Assembly: GCA_022711595.1 (NCBI GenBank)
Contig: JAKLET010000008.1
Location: 50,735-114,734 of the forward strand
Direction: 5' to 3'
DNA: 64,000 nucleotides
Source: Deltaproteobacteria bacterium
GTDB lineage: Bacteria > Desulfobacterota > Syntrophorhabdia > Syntrophorhabdales > Syntrophorhabdaceae
Positions within the stretch are counted from its first letter, which is position 1; every line of letters begins with the position of its first letter. Position numbers and translations under genes: made by a program. This document shows positions 42,739 to 51,434 of the stretch, one piece after another. Under the pieces are notes generated by a model. It searched no databases. It worked only from the letters and a program-made list of their open reading frames with translations, and was not told where the DNA came from.

Positions 42739-43821
42739 TCAATACCAATCCGTCAGCATGAACCCGATGCTGAAGCGGTTTACGCTCTTGTTGTAGTCTA
42801 TGAGGCTTTCGCCGTATCCATTGAAATACTGTATATAGCCGCTGACACGCTCGATGAGGGGGAAGGTCCACTCCAGTTGAACGGCGCCCTTATTGTCGGA
42901 CGGCCGCAGATTGTTTCTCAGCATTGCACCGAATCTGTGCCTGTTCCAGTAATAATATCCCCATATCTCGCCGTATCCAAGATATTTGTCGATATCGGGA
43001 TTGTCGTCATCCTTGGTTGTTTCCGGTATCCTGTACCATGTTTTGAGGAGCAGGTTGAACATGTCGCGTTCAAAACCGAAGTTGGCGACGATCCTGTTCC
43101 AGCTTCGCGATAAGGGCTGGGAACGGCCGTTCGATTGATGATTGAATCCCACGTTGATGATCCTGCCCTTCAGGCCGAAAAGATCGTAGTTGGTGCGGAA
43201 GTTGAGGAGCAGTTCCGGTTCATAGTTCGTTTCACGGAACGGGGCAGAGAAATCCTTGTTGTAGAGCTGCCAGAACGAAAGCTGCGTGTAGGCGAACCAC
43301 AGGTCCATGTTTTTCCCCAGGACGTCTTCCCATAGCTTCACCTTGAAGCTGATCTGGAATTTGACTTCCGCATTCTGCGCCCTTGCGTCAGGGTCGGCAT
43401 CGAGGCCCTGGTCCTGGTTGGGGGAGGTGTTGTAGGCAAGGGGAAGTATATAGTTGGGACGATAGGGTCTTATGACGAAGCTGCTTTGCCTGCTCGCTTC
43501 ATCAAGGTCCCAATGCATGGCCATGACCGATCGGGGAGAAACGGCAGGTTCTTTCGCCGCGACGGCAGTTTCATCGGTTTTTTCCGGCGCCCCGGCATCC
43601 CCCGCCGTTTCCGGTTTATGCGGAACCTCCTGCGTTTTCCTGCCCGCCGCCCTGTCGTAGCAATGCAGCCTTTCAGTATCATCTTGTATTGAAGCGCATT
43701 CGGCGATCTTGTTGATTGTATCGGCAAGCGCTTCGTACTGAGGCAGCACCAGGGCGGCCGATGCGAGCATGGCGATTATGAGCGCAATGCGCAATCGATA
43801 GGTGTACCTGTGTATCGGCAT
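42739..43821 (-). CDS. pldA: Outer-membrane phospholipase A (OMPLA)
   Basis: 360 residues: signal peptide (about residues 10-33) followed by a short Cys-containing segment (IAECASIQDDTERLHCYD) and a charged linker. The barrel has the OMPLA catalytic block NVGFNHQSNGRSQPLSRSWNR (His, Ser and downstream Asn). The chain ends with aromatic Trp-Tyr as for barrel insertion. Hydrolyses phospholipids that reach the outer leaflet. The start has AAGGGG eight bases upstream; a GTG nine bases earlier is in frame. The linker is longer than in the E. coli enzyme. Confidence 0.92.
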   Translation of the reverse strand: MPIHRYTYRLRIALIIAMLASAALVLPQYEALADTINKIAECASIQDDTERLHCYDRAAGRKTQEVPHKPETAGDAGAPEKTDETAVAAKEPAVSPRSVMAMHWDLDEASRQSSFVIRPYRPNYILPLAYNTSPNQDQGLDADPDARAQNAEVKFQISFKVKLWEDVLGKNMDLWFAYTQLSFWQLYNKDFSAPFRETNYEPELLLNFRTNYDLFGLKGRIINVGFNHQSNGRSQPLSRSWNRIVANFGFERDMFNLLLKTWYRIPETTKDDDNPDIDKYLGYGEIWGYYYWNRHRFGAMLRNNLRPSDNKGAVQLEWTFPLIERVSGYIQYFNGYGESLIDYNKSVNRFSIGFMLTDWY

Positions 43822-43946
43822 TGTCTTCACCCCTTAATATTATTGCAGGAAAACAATAATATTCTTTGCATAAAAAAGCAACGCAGTAAAAGAGACGTTG
43901 ACTTTTGGAGGCGGGGCGGATAACCTGCGGACAGGGTGAAGGTCAA

Positions 43947-44279
43947 ATGCTGCTGGCTATACAGATCGTTCATACGACCATCGCAGCGTGGAATTATTAC
44001 TGTCTGCTCTACATGATCTATTGCCACTGGACAGGAAGAAAATCAAGTGTCCTCGTGGCGGCATATATAACTATAGCCATCGAGGCCGCCTCCATCCTGC
44101 CCTTGAAATTTGCCTGCCCCATCAGGCTGTTTGTGGACAGATTATATTCGCCTTATGTGAACGATATGCTTCTGCCGCCCTCATTAGGGCGCCTTGTAAT
44201 GCCGGTGGGTATCGCGCTTTTCATCATTGCGGCCGGCATAAAGGCGGGAAGGGGCCTGCGGCTGCTTTCCCGGCGATGA
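43947..44279 (+). CDS. Small polytopic membrane protein, unknown
   Basis: 110 residues with three probable membrane helices (about 5-22, 32-50, 78-97) and a basic C-terminus (KAGRGLRLLSRR). Contains CPIRLFVDRLYSPYVNDMLLPPSLGRLVMPVG between helices two and three. I do not recognise the family. GTGAAGG precedes the ATG; the open frame starts 14 codons earlier without a site. Divergent from pldA. Confidence 0.6.
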   Translation: MLLAIQIVHTTIAAWNYYCLLYMIYCHWTGRKSSVLVAAYITIAIEAASILPLKFACPIRLFVDRLYSPYVNDMLLPPSLGRLVMPVGIALFIIAAGIKAGRGLRLLSRR

Positions 44280-44328
44280 TACTGCCTGAACCTGGCGGCA
44301 TGTCACACGGTTGGAATTACCGTTTCCG

Positions 44329-44357
44329 TGGCCAATCGCCTTTCCATCTGTTATAAT
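44329..44357 (+). promoter_or_regulatory. Candidate promoter of sfsA giving a leaderless mRNA
   Basis: A perfect TATAAT (44352-44357), a 17-base spacer, and TGGCCA as a weak -35. The expected start of transcription falls on the ATG itself (44363), and no ribosome-binding site precedes it. Confidence 0.45.
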
Positions 44358-44362
44358 CCCCT

Positions 44363-45514
44363 ATGCGGATCATTCCTGGCAAACCTCGCGAGGCCCTGTT
44401 CGTTTCGCGTCCCAACCGCTTCGTCGTGGAATGCATCCTTGAAGGAAAGGCCGTCAAAGCTTACATGCCTAACCCCGGCCGACTCTGGGAGCTTCTCCTT
44501 CCAGGGTGCACTCTCTACCTTGTGAAGAACAGAATGGAACTGAAGCTTCCCTACACCGTTGTGGCGATGGAGAAAGATGGCTTGCCGGTGCTGCTCCATA
44601 CCCATATGGCGAATGATGTTGCAGAGATGCTGTTGAATAACTCACTGGTGCCTGGTCTCGAGGGTGCCAGGGTCGTCAGGAGGGAGGCGGTATTCGGTGA
44701 CAGCAGGTTTGATTTCCTGCTTCAAAAAGACGGGCGCGAAATGGTTCTGGAGATCAAGAACTGCACCCTTTTCGGCGACAAACTCGCCATGTTTCCCGAC
44801 GCAGTCACAAAACGGGGGAGCCGACACCTCGAAGGCCTTCTGGAACTTGCGTCATCAGGTACCCGGGCGGGTGTGCTCTTTCTGGTCCAATGGCCCCGTG
44901 CGCGGTATTTTATGCCCGAGTATCATACTGACCTTGCCTTTTCGCAGACTTTCCTGAGATGCCGGGGCAGGATCTTTCTGGAAGCCGTCGCACTCAAGTG
45001 GAACGGCGATCTTACACTCGACCGTCACGTCAGGAAGCTCACCGTCCCCTGGGACATGATCGGCCGAAAGAGCCGCGACAGCGGGTGCTACATCCTCATT
45101 CTCAGGCTTGCGAAAGATACCCGGATACAGGTGGGAGGATTGGGAGAGGTCTTTTTCAGGAAAGGTTACTATCTCTATGCCGGTTCGGCTAAAAAGGCGC
45201 TCACGAAAAGGATGGAACGTCACGGCAGATTGCGAAAAAAGCTTTTCTGGCACGTCGATCATCTCCGGGAGAGAGCCTTTTTTTACAAGGCCCTTGCCAT
45301 AAGGACCGAAGAGGACATTGAATGCGCTCTCGCGGCCGGTCTTGAGAAGGTCTCGCAATGGAAAGTTCCCGGTTTCGGGTGCTCCGATTGTTCATGCGTG
45401 AGCCACCTGTTCGGCATGGACGCGGACCCTTTGCGGCATCCCCCGTTTATCAGCATGCTCTATGATTACCGGATATGCGCCGTTGAAAGAGAGGTCGTCC
45501 ATGCGCATCATTGA
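44363..45514 (+). CDS. sfsA: SfsA nuclease-like protein fused to a DUF123 (GIY-YIG-like) domain
   Basis: 383 residues. Residues 1-230 are SfsA (RFVVECILEGKAVKAYMPNPGRLWELL, AVFGDSRFDFLL with DF-x-E/K nuclease-like residues, FPDAVTKRGSRHLEGLLEL). After a linker, about 240-355 is a DUF123 domain (SGCYILILRLAKDT, FFRKGYYLYAGSAKKAL, FWHVDHLRERA, then CSDCSCVSHLF). SfsA is structurally a PD-(D/E)XK/DNA-binding protein once linked to sugar use; DUF123 is GIY-YIG-related, so the fusion may act on DNA. The nagA-like gene overlaps its 3' end. Confidence 0.9.
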   Translation: MRIIPGKPREALFVSRPNRFVVECILEGKAVKAYMPNPGRLWELLLPGCTLYLVKNRMELKLPYTVVAMEKDGLPVLLHTHMANDVAEMLLNNSLVPGLEGARVVRREAVFGDSRFDFLLQKDGREMVLEIKNCTLFGDKLAMFPDAVTKRGSRHLEGLLELASSGTRAGVLFLVQWPRARYFMPEYHTDLAFSQTFLRCRGRIFLEAVALKWNGDLTLDRHVRKLTVPWDMIGRKSRDSGCYILILRLAKDTRIQVGGLGEVFFRKGYYLYAGSAKKALTKRMERHGRLRKKLFWHVDHLRERAFFYKALAIRTEEDIECALAAGLEKVSQWKVPGFGCSDCSCVSHLFGMDADPLRHPPFISMLYDYRICAVEREVVHAHH

Positions 45515-46370
45515 TGTGCATACCCACGGTTTCGGCGGCCACGACTCGAAAGGGGCCAAGCCGGAAGACCTCCTCGGGATGGCCCGCCTTCAGGGGGAGC
45601 TCGGTATTGACGCCATTGTCATCACGATCTATTCTTCCTCTTTAGACGAGATGCGCGCAGATATGTCGGCGGTGAAGAGGGCCATGGAAAGCCAGCAGGA
45701 AAGAAGGCTGGAATGCTCCGGACAGAAGCAGGCGGCCATTATCGGCGCACATCTGGAAGGGCCTTTTCTCAATCCGGCAATGGCGGGGGCGCTTGACAGG
45801 GGATCGTTCCTGCCGGCAACAGTTTCTAACTGTGAAAGACTTATCGAAGGATTCGACAAGGTCGTGAGGATCATGACCGTTGCGCCGGAGTTGGAAGGTG
45901 CGACAAAGCTCATCAGTGCGGCTGCCGGCAGGGGCATCATTGTCAGCATGGGCCATTCCGACGCGACCTTCAGCGAGGCGCAGGACGGTTTTAGCGCCGG
46001 CGCAACCGGCATTACGCACCTCTTCAATGCCATGAGGGGCATCCACCACCGGGAGCCGGGGATCGCCGGTTTTGGTCTTACGAACCCCCATGTCTACACA
46101 GAGGTCATCGCAGACCCTTATCACCTGCACCCGGGGGTGCTGGAGATCATCTTCCGCATGAAGGACCGCATGCGCATCATTCTTGTTTCCGATACGGTCA
46201 AGGGGTCAGGGATCGCGGGTTCCTCCGGTGTAAGAAGCGCCAGCGGCAGGCTGCTCGGAGGTTCAATGGTGCTTACGGAATCCATGAAGCGGCTTGTAGA
46301 GCTCGGATTTGACCGCGATATAGTAGAAGCAGCAGCCTGCGAGAACCCGGGGAGGTACCTGGGTTTGTAA
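45501..46370 (+). CDS. NagA-like N-acetylglucosamine-6-phosphate deacetylase, short form
   Basis: 289 residues, shorter than the usual ~380. It starts directly at the metal-binding strand RIIDVHTHGFGG, so the N-terminal beta-sandwich half of NagA is missing. Ligand and catalytic motifs are present: HLEGPF, VSMGHSDATF, THLFNAMRG, HPGVLEII, and VSDTVKGSG. The start is set by the ATG at this motif; the open frame runs 13 codons further back into sfsA. It overlaps sfsA by 14 bases. No amino-sugar genes are near. The deacetylase activity is plausible but unproven. Confidence 0.85.
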   Translation: MRIIDVHTHGFGGHDSKGAKPEDLLGMARLQGELGIDAIVITIYSSSLDEMRADMSAVKRAMESQQERRLECSGQKQAAIIGAHLEGPFLNPAMAGALDRGSFLPATVSNCERLIEGFDKVVRIMTVAPELEGATKLISAAAGRGIIVSMGHSDATFSEAQDGFSAGATGITHLFNAMRGIHHREPGIAGFGLTNPHVYTEVIADPYHLHPGVLEIIFRMKDRMRIILVSDTVKGSGIAGSSGVRSASGRLLGGSMVLTESMKRLVELGFDRDIVEAAACENPGRYLGL

Positions 46371-46407
46371 AACATTGTTGTCATTGATGGATAACCCTTA
46401 ATTAACA

Positions 46408-46436
46408 TTGACTATCTTGGGCATTTCAATTAGAAT
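46408..46436 (+). promoter_or_regulatory. Promoter of the ffh-rpsP operon
   Basis: TTGACT, a 17-base spacer, and TAGAAT. Predicted start is about 46443, eight bases before the ffh ATG, which also has no clear ribosome-binding site. Confidence 0.55.
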
Positions 46437-46450
46437 ATACCTCACATCTT

Positions 46451-47782
46451 ATGTTTGAGAAATTACAGGAAAGATTTGAGTCGACCTTCAAGAAGGTCCG
46501 TGGATACGGAAAGCTCACAGAAAACAATATCAAGGATACCCTCCGCGAGGTAAGGGTTGCCCTCCTTGAAGCGGATGTCAATTTCAAGGTGGCAAAGGAT
46601 TTTCTTGAAAAGGTCAAGGAAAAGGCAATGGGTGAAGATGTGCTCACGAGCATCACCCCGGGCCAGCTGTTTGTCAAGATAGTCTATGATGAATTGCGTG
46701 AACTCCTTGGCAGTGCCAACAAGCCCCTCGATGTTGCGGCCGCACCCCCGGTCCCGGTGATGCTCATCGGTCTGCAGGGTTCCGGCAAGACGACGACCGC
46801 AGGAAAGCTCGCCATCCATCTTCGGAAAAACGGGAGAAAACCGCTTCTCGTCCCGTCCGATATTTACCGCCCGGCTGCGATAGATCAGCTCGTCAAACTG
46901 GGAAAGCAGATCAATGTGGAGGCCTTTACCATGGATGTGGTCAAAGACCCTGTGACGATCTGCAAAGAGGCGAAGGTATACGCCATGCGCAACGGTTTCG
47001 ACACGCTCATCGTCGATACCGCCGGCCGGCTCCATATCGACGAGGGCATGGTCGGGGAGCTGGTGGAACAGAAAAGGGTCCTTAACCCGAAAGAGACGCT
47101 CCTTGTCCTTGACGCGATGACAGGTCAGGACGCGGTGAGCATAGCCGGTGTCTTCAACGAAAAGCTCGGCATAGACGGCATAATCCTTACCAAACTCGAC
47201 GGCGACACGCGCGGCGGCGCGGCCATATCTATCAAGGCCGTGACAGGCAAACCCATAAAGTTCATCGGCGTCGGCGAAAAGCTTGATGCACTGGAGCCGT
47301 TCTTCCCCGACAGGATGGCCTCGCGCATCCTCGGCATGGGCGACGTCGTATCCCTTGTCGAAAAGGCCCAGGACATCTTCGACGAAAAAGAGGCCCGCGA
47401 GCTTGAGCGCAAGTTCCGCAAGGATGAGTTCACCCTGGAGGATTTCCGCGACCAGATACGTCAGATGAAGAAGCTCGGTTCGCTGGAATCGATCATCGGC
47501 ATGATACCCGGAATGAACAAGATCAAGGGCGCCATAAATTTCGCGGAGGCGGAAAAGGACATCAAAAAGACAGAGGCCATCATAAACTCAATGACTGCAA
47601 AGGAAAGAGCGCGTCCCGCGATCATCGACGGCGGGAGGCGCATTCGCATCTCCAAAGGCAGCGGGACACAGGTCCAGGATGTGAACGATCTTTTGAAAAA
47701 ATATATGGAAACAAAAAAGATGATCAAGAAATTTACTAAAGGAGGCGCGAAAGGCCTCCAAAGACAACTCTTCATGAGATAA
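46451..47782 (+). CDS. ffh: Signal recognition particle protein (SRP54)
   Basis: 443-residue GTPase of the co-translational targeting pathway. N domain (first ~85), G domain with P-loop GLQGSGKTT (about residue 107), DTAGRL, TKLDGDTRGGAA, then a Met-rich M domain (RQMKKLGSLESIIGMIPGMN, RIRISKGSGTQVQDVNDLL). The end is shortened compared with E. coli. First gene of a translation operon; rpsP begins 12 bases after the stop. Confidence 0.98.
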   Translation: MFEKLQERFESTFKKVRGYGKLTENNIKDTLREVRVALLEADVNFKVAKDFLEKVKEKAMGEDVLTSITPGQLFVKIVYDELRELLGSANKPLDVAAAPPVPVMLIGLQGSGKTTTAGKLAIHLRKNGRKPLLVPSDIYRPAAIDQLVKLGKQINVEAFTMDVVKDPVTICKEAKVYAMRNGFDTLIVDTAGRLHIDEGMVGELVEQKRVLNPKETLLVLDAMTGQDAVSIAGVFNEKLGIDGIILTKLDGDTRGGAAISIKAVTGKPIKFIGVGEKLDALEPFFPDRMASRILGMGDVVSLVEKAQDIFDEKEARELERKFRKDEFTLEDFRDQIRQMKKLGSLESIIGMIPGMNKIKGAINFAEAEKDIKKTEAIINSMTAKERARPAIIDGGRRIRISKGSGTQVQDVNDLLKKYMETKKMIKKFTKGGAKGLQRQLFMR

Positions 47783-47794
47783 GGAGGTGGGATT

Positions 47795-48049
47795 TTGGCT
47801 GTAAAATTCAGATTGTCGAGGTTTGGAGCAAAGAAGAAACCCTTTTACCGTATTGTTGTTGCTGACGAACGTTCCCCGAGGGATGGAAGGTTTATCGACA
47901 AGGTCGGCTTTTATGATCCGTTGAAGAACCCTGCGGAGATAAACCTCGACAAGGAGAAGATCAAAGCATGGTATCAAAAGGGGGTTAGACCCACGAGGAC
48001 CGTTGAGAGTCTTTTCAAGAGAGAGGGGGTTTTGAAGGAGCTTTCATAA
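47795..48049 (+). CDS. rpsP: 30S ribosomal protein S16
   Basis: 84 residues beginning MAVKFRLSRFGAKKKPFYRIVV, the universal S16 N-terminus, so the TTG start is secure. GGAGGTGGG lies upstream. Second gene of the ffh operon; khpA follows after 18 bases. Confidence 0.97.
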   Translation: MAVKFRLSRFGAKKKPFYRIVVADERSPRDGRFIDKVGFYDPLKNPAEINLDKEKIKAWYQKGVRPTRTVESLFKREGVLKELS

Positions 48050-48067
48050 AACTAACGGAGGTGGATC

Positions 48068-48301
48068 GTGTTGAAAGAGTTGATCGAGTACATTGCGAAG
48101 GCATTAGTTGATAATCCTGATCAGGTCAGGGTTTCTGAGATTGAGGGGGAAAAGACTTCTGTTATTGAGCTCAACGTTTCCAAGGACGATCTCGGTAAGG
48201 TCATTGGTAAACAAGGTAGAACAGCACGGGCCATGAGAACGATCCTGAGCGCGGCCTCTACGAAGGTCAAAAAGAGGGCGGTCCTCGAGATTATCGAATA
48301 A
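48068..48301 (+). CDS. khpA: KhpA RNA-binding KH protein
   Basis: 77-residue KH domain protein (YlqC family) with the GxxG loop in [16 protein letters not shown]. Binds RNA, often with KhpB. GTG start is supported by GGAGGTGG. The stop overlaps the rimM start (TAATG), in the usual rpsP-khpA-rimM-trmD order. Confidence 0.95.
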   Translation: MLKELIEYIAKALVDNPDQVRVSEIEGEKTSVIELNVSKDDLGKVIGKQGRTARAMRTILSAASTKVKKRAVLEIIE

Positions 48302-48795
48302 TGAAATGGGTCCCTGTCGGCCGCGTAGTGTCGGTGCACGGCATACGGGGTGAAGTGAAGTTTTACTATTACAACGAGGTGAAAGAGGAGCTTTTAAGAT
48401 ACACCTCGTTGTTTGCCCTTCAGGATGACGGTGATGTTGAATTGGAACCCCTGGAGGCAAAGTACAGAAAAAATTTTTATTATCTCTCTTTTCGTGGGTT
48501 TGGCAGTCCTCAAGAGGTCTCCTTCCTCGTCGGAAAAGAACTTTTCGTCAGGGAAGGGGACCTCCCTTTATTGGAAGACGGAGAATATTATGAGTACCAG
48601 CTTATCGGGCTCGATGTCCTGGACATGGAGGGAGTGGTGCTTGGAAAGGTGAGGTCCATACTGCACTCCGGTGCGAATGATGTCCTCGTCGTTGCGGGAG
48701 AAAAGGAGTTCATGGTCCCAATGGTGGAAGGTTTTATCGTCGAAGTTGATGTAAGGGGCGGGGCCATCCGGGTCGATACCGGAGGGCTTGACTGA
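48301..48795 (+). CDS. rimM: 16S rRNA processing protein RimM
   Basis: 164 residues: N-terminal PVGRVVSVHGIRGEVKFYYYN beta-barrel and a PRC-barrel second half (YYEYQLIGLDVLDMEGVVLGKV). Assists 30S maturation. Start overlaps the khpA stop by one base, and its stop overlaps the trmD ATG. Confidence 0.95.
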   Translation: MKWVPVGRVVSVHGIRGEVKFYYYNEVKEELLRYTSLFALQDDGDVELEPLEAKYRKNFYYLSFRGFGSPQEVSFLVGKELFVREGDLPLLEDGEYYEYQLIGLDVLDMEGVVLGKVRSILHSGANDVLVVAGEKEFMVPMVEGFIVEVDVRGGAIRVDTGGLD

Positions 48796-49529
48796 TGATA
48801 TTTTCGGTTCTCACTCTTTTCCCCGGCATTTTTTCGTCCCCGTTAAAAGAAAGCCTTCTCGGCAAGGCAGTTGAAAAGGGCCTTGTGGATTTTAATATTG
48901 TCAATATACGTGATTTTGCCGATGACCAGCACAGGACCTGCGATGATGCCCCTTACGGCGGAGGACCGGGCATGGTCATGAAGGTAGAGCCGATCTTCAA
49001 GGCGATGCAGCACGTGACCGGGGCATACGGCAAAGCGAGGGTTGTCCTTCTGTCGCCCCAGGGAAGGACCTTCGACCAGTTCACCGCAGGGCGCTTTTCC
49101 AGGCTTTCCCATGTGTGCCTCATTTGCGGCCGTTATGAGGGAATAGACGAACGTGTGCTTGAATATGTCGATGAAGAGATATCGGTCGGGGATTACGTTG
49201 TTTCCGGAGGAGAATTTCCCGCGCTTGTCGTTATCGATGCTGTTGCGCGGTTTATCCCCGGTGTCCTCGGTAATGACGAGTCGGTAAACACCGAGAGTTT
49301 CACAGAGCCCCTTCTCGAATACCCCCAGTACACAAGGCCGGAGAATTTCATGGGCATGGCCGTTCCGCCGGTCCTTCTTTCGGGGAACCATGAAGAGATA
49401 CGCAGGTGGAGACGCAAGGAGGCTATCAGAAGGACAGTCCTCAAGCGCCCCGACCTTTTGAACGGGTTCGAGCCCGGCGAAGAGGACAAAAGGCTCATGC
49501 GGGAGGTCATGAATGAGTTCCCCGAATAA
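48795..49529 (+). CDS. trmD: tRNA (guanine-N1)-methyltransferase
   Basis: 244-residue SPOUT enzyme making m1G37. Signatures: PYGGGPGMVMKVEP, LLSPQGRTFDQ, CGRYEGIDERV, SVGDYVVSGGE, YPQYTRPENF. The ATG overlaps the rimM stop. The following RNA methyltransferase gene starts 17 bases before this stop. Confidence 0.98.
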   Translation: MIFSVLTLFPGIFSSPLKESLLGKAVEKGLVDFNIVNIRDFADDQHRTCDDAPYGGGPGMVMKVEPIFKAMQHVTGAYGKARVVLLSPQGRTFDQFTAGRFSRLSHVCLICGRYEGIDERVLEYVDEEISVGDYVVSGGEFPALVVIDAVARFIPGVLGNDESVNTESFTEPLLEYPQYTRPENFMGMAVPPVLLSGNHEEIRRWRRKEAIRRTVLKRPDLLNGFEPGEEDKRLMREVMNEFPE

Positions 49530-50094
49530 TGTGAGCATCGGGGTCGTTCATTACCCCGTATATGACAAACGCGGAGATGTTGTGGCTACGAGTATCACGA
49601 ACCTTGAAATTCACGATATGGCACGAACATGCATGACTTTTGGTATTGACCTGTGCTATATTGTTTCACCTCTCGCGAAGCAGCGGGAAATTGCTGAAAA
49701 ACTGGTCCATCACTGGATACACGGATACGGAGCGACATACAACCCGGTACGGGGAGAAGCTCTCCGGAAGGTGAGGATCAAGGCGGACATCGATGAGATG
49801 ATAGCCGATTTCGGTGTTGACCGGAGGCCTTTCATCGTGGGTACGTCGTCCCGTGCGCGGGAGGGGATGACAATGACCTGCGGAGAGTTTGACGGTTTTG
49901 TCAAAAAAGGCCTGCAGCCTTCCCTGGTGTTGTTTGGTACGGGCTGGGGTCTCACGGACGAGGTTGTCGGCCGTTGTGATAAAATGCTTGAACCCATCAG
50001 CGGCGCGGGTGATTACAATCATCTCTCCCTGCGCGTTGCGTTGGGGATCATACTTGATAGAATTTTTAGTCAGAGAGGAGGACACCATGAATGA
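49513..50094 (+). CDS. SPOUT-like RNA methyltransferase encoded between trmD and rplS
   Basis: 193 residues, of the family usually named simply RNA methyltransferase (COG4752-like, from memory). [33 protein letters not shown] at the N-terminus is characteristic, and [13 protein letters not shown] and [17 protein letters not shown] at the end resemble the knot region of SPOUT enzymes. The target RNA is unknown. It overlaps trmD by 17 bases and the rplS start by 8, so it is translated as part of the block. Confidence 0.85.
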   Translation: MSSPNNVSIGVVHYPVYDKRGDVVATSITNLEIHDMARTCMTFGIDLCYIVSPLAKQREIAEKLVHHWIHGYGATYNPVRGEALRKVRIKADIDEMIADFGVDRRPFIVGTSSRAREGMTMTCGEFDGFVKKGLQPSLVLFGTGWGLTDEVVGRCDKMLEPISGAGDYNHLSLRVALGIILDRIFSQRGGHHE

Positions 50095-50434
50095 GATGGT
50101 CGATCTGCTTGAAAAAGAGCATATGAGACTCGACCTCCCGGAGGTCGGCATTGGCGATAACGTGAAGGTCTATACCAGGATTTTTGAAGGCGACAAGGAA
50201 AGGATCCAGATATTCGAAGGCGTCGTTATCCGAAAGAGGGGCGGGAACACAAGGGCCTCATTTACGGTCCGCAAGGTATCCTATGGTGTGGGAATAGAAA
50301 AGACGTTTCCCATGCATTCCCCGCTTATCGACAGGATCGAGAGGAGCAGCAAGAGCAAGATCAGGCGCTCCAAGCTCTACTATCTGAGGAACCTCAAAGG
50401 GAAAGCGGCCAAGCTCAAGGAAAAAAGGGACTAA
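50087..50434 (+). CDS. rplS: 50S ribosomal protein L19
   Basis: 115 residues; typical FRPGDxVxV-like region [37 protein letters not shown]-type strand and RRSKLYYLR. The ATG follows GAGAGGAGGA; a longer open frame upstream is only the preceding gene read in another frame. Confidence 0.97.
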   Translation: MNEMVDLLEKEHMRLDLPEVGIGDNVKVYTRIFEGDKERIQIFEGVVIRKRGGNTRASFTVRKVSYGVGIEKTFPMHSPLIDRIERSSKSKIRRSKLYYLRNLKGKAAKLKEKRD

Positions 50435-50443
50435 TAAAGACCG

Positions 50444-51028
50444 ATGATCTGCCGGCTGACGGGTCTCGTAGGCGGAATTGATGAGGCCGGACGGGGCCCT
50501 CTCGCCGGTCCCGTTGTTTCGTCCTGCGTGGTCTGGAATACAGTGCCGGAAGACAAGCATGGTGTGACCGACTCAAAGCTCCTCAATGAAAAGGAGCGGG
50601 TCGGTCTTTTTTCGTGGATAATGGACAACGCTCTGAGTGTCGGTATCGGCATGGCAACCCACGAAGAGATAGATGAACTGAATATTCTTAACGCAACCAT
50701 CCTTTCCATGGAACGGGCCCTTGAGGCGACCGGACTTGACCCAGACCTGATACTTGTCGACGGGAACCGGGGACTCAAAAACTACCCGAAGGCCCGCCCT
50801 GTAGTCGGGGGCGACCGCAAGTGTTTTTTTATGGCAAGCGCCTCGATCATTGCAAAGGTTGTCCGTGACAGGGCAATGGACGCATACGACCGCATATACC
50901 CCCTGTACTGCTTCAAAAAGAACAAAGGTTATCCCACAAAACAGCATCGCGCCGCGATCAAGAGCTTCGGCGTCACCCCGGTCCACCGCAGAACGTTCAA
51001 GGGTGTAAAGGAGTATTGTGTCCGATAG
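50444..51028 (+). CDS. rnhB: Ribonuclease HII
   Basis: 194 residues. Active-site acids are in GGIDEAGRGPLAGPVV (Asp-Glu) and LILVDGNRGL. SIIAKVVRDRAMDAYDRIYPLY and NKGYPTKQHRAAIKSFGVTPVHR are family blocks. Removes RNA from RNA-DNA hybrids. yraN overlaps its 3' end by 11 bases. Confidence 0.96.
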   Translation: MICRLTGLVGGIDEAGRGPLAGPVVSSCVVWNTVPEDKHGVTDSKLLNEKERVGLFSWIMDNALSVGIGMATHEEIDELNILNATILSMERALEATGLDPDLILVDGNRGLKNYPKARPVVGGDRKCFFMASASIIAKVVRDRAMDAYDRIYPLYCFKKNKGYPTKQHRAAIKSFGVTPVHRRTFKGVKEYCVR

Positions 51029-51374
51029 GCGAAGAACAGGGCTGGAAGGAGAAGACCTGGCGGCCGTGAGGCTGAAAAAGGACGGCTACCGGATCATTGA
51101 GAGAAATTACCGGAGCTGTTTGGGCGAGATCGATATAGTTGCCGAGGAGGACGGCTGCCTGGTTTTCGTGGAAGTGAAAAGGCGAGCCGGACGGTCTTTC
51201 GGCACTTCCTTCGAAGCCATCGACGAAAGGAAGAAACAGCACATCATACGCTGCGCGCAGTTCTACCTCAAGTCGAACCGGTGCGCCAGGAGAAAGGTCC
51301 GCTTTGATGTGGTCGGCATTGACGGCGATGAGATCAGGGTGATCAAAAATGCCTTTGGAGAGGAAAAGAGGTAG
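51018..51374 (+). CDS. yraN: YraN/UPF0102 nuclease-like protein
   Basis: 118 residues. GLEGEDLAAVRLKKDGYRIIERNYR followed by GEIDIVAEEDGCLVFVEVKRR gives the endonuclease-like E..D..ExK set. GTG start after GGAG. Usual neighbour of rnhB. Function unproven, perhaps DNA processing. Confidence 0.92.
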   Translation: MSDRRRTGLEGEDLAAVRLKKDGYRIIERNYRSCLGEIDIVAEEDGCLVFVEVKRRAGRSFGTSFEAIDERKKQHIIRCAQFYLKSNRCARRKVRFDVVGIDGDEIRVIKNAFGEEKR

Positions 51375-51434
51375 AAGAATGGAAGGCGGGGTCCAAAGCC
51401 CACTGAACCCTGGGGCCTGTGCAGGAGGTATTGT

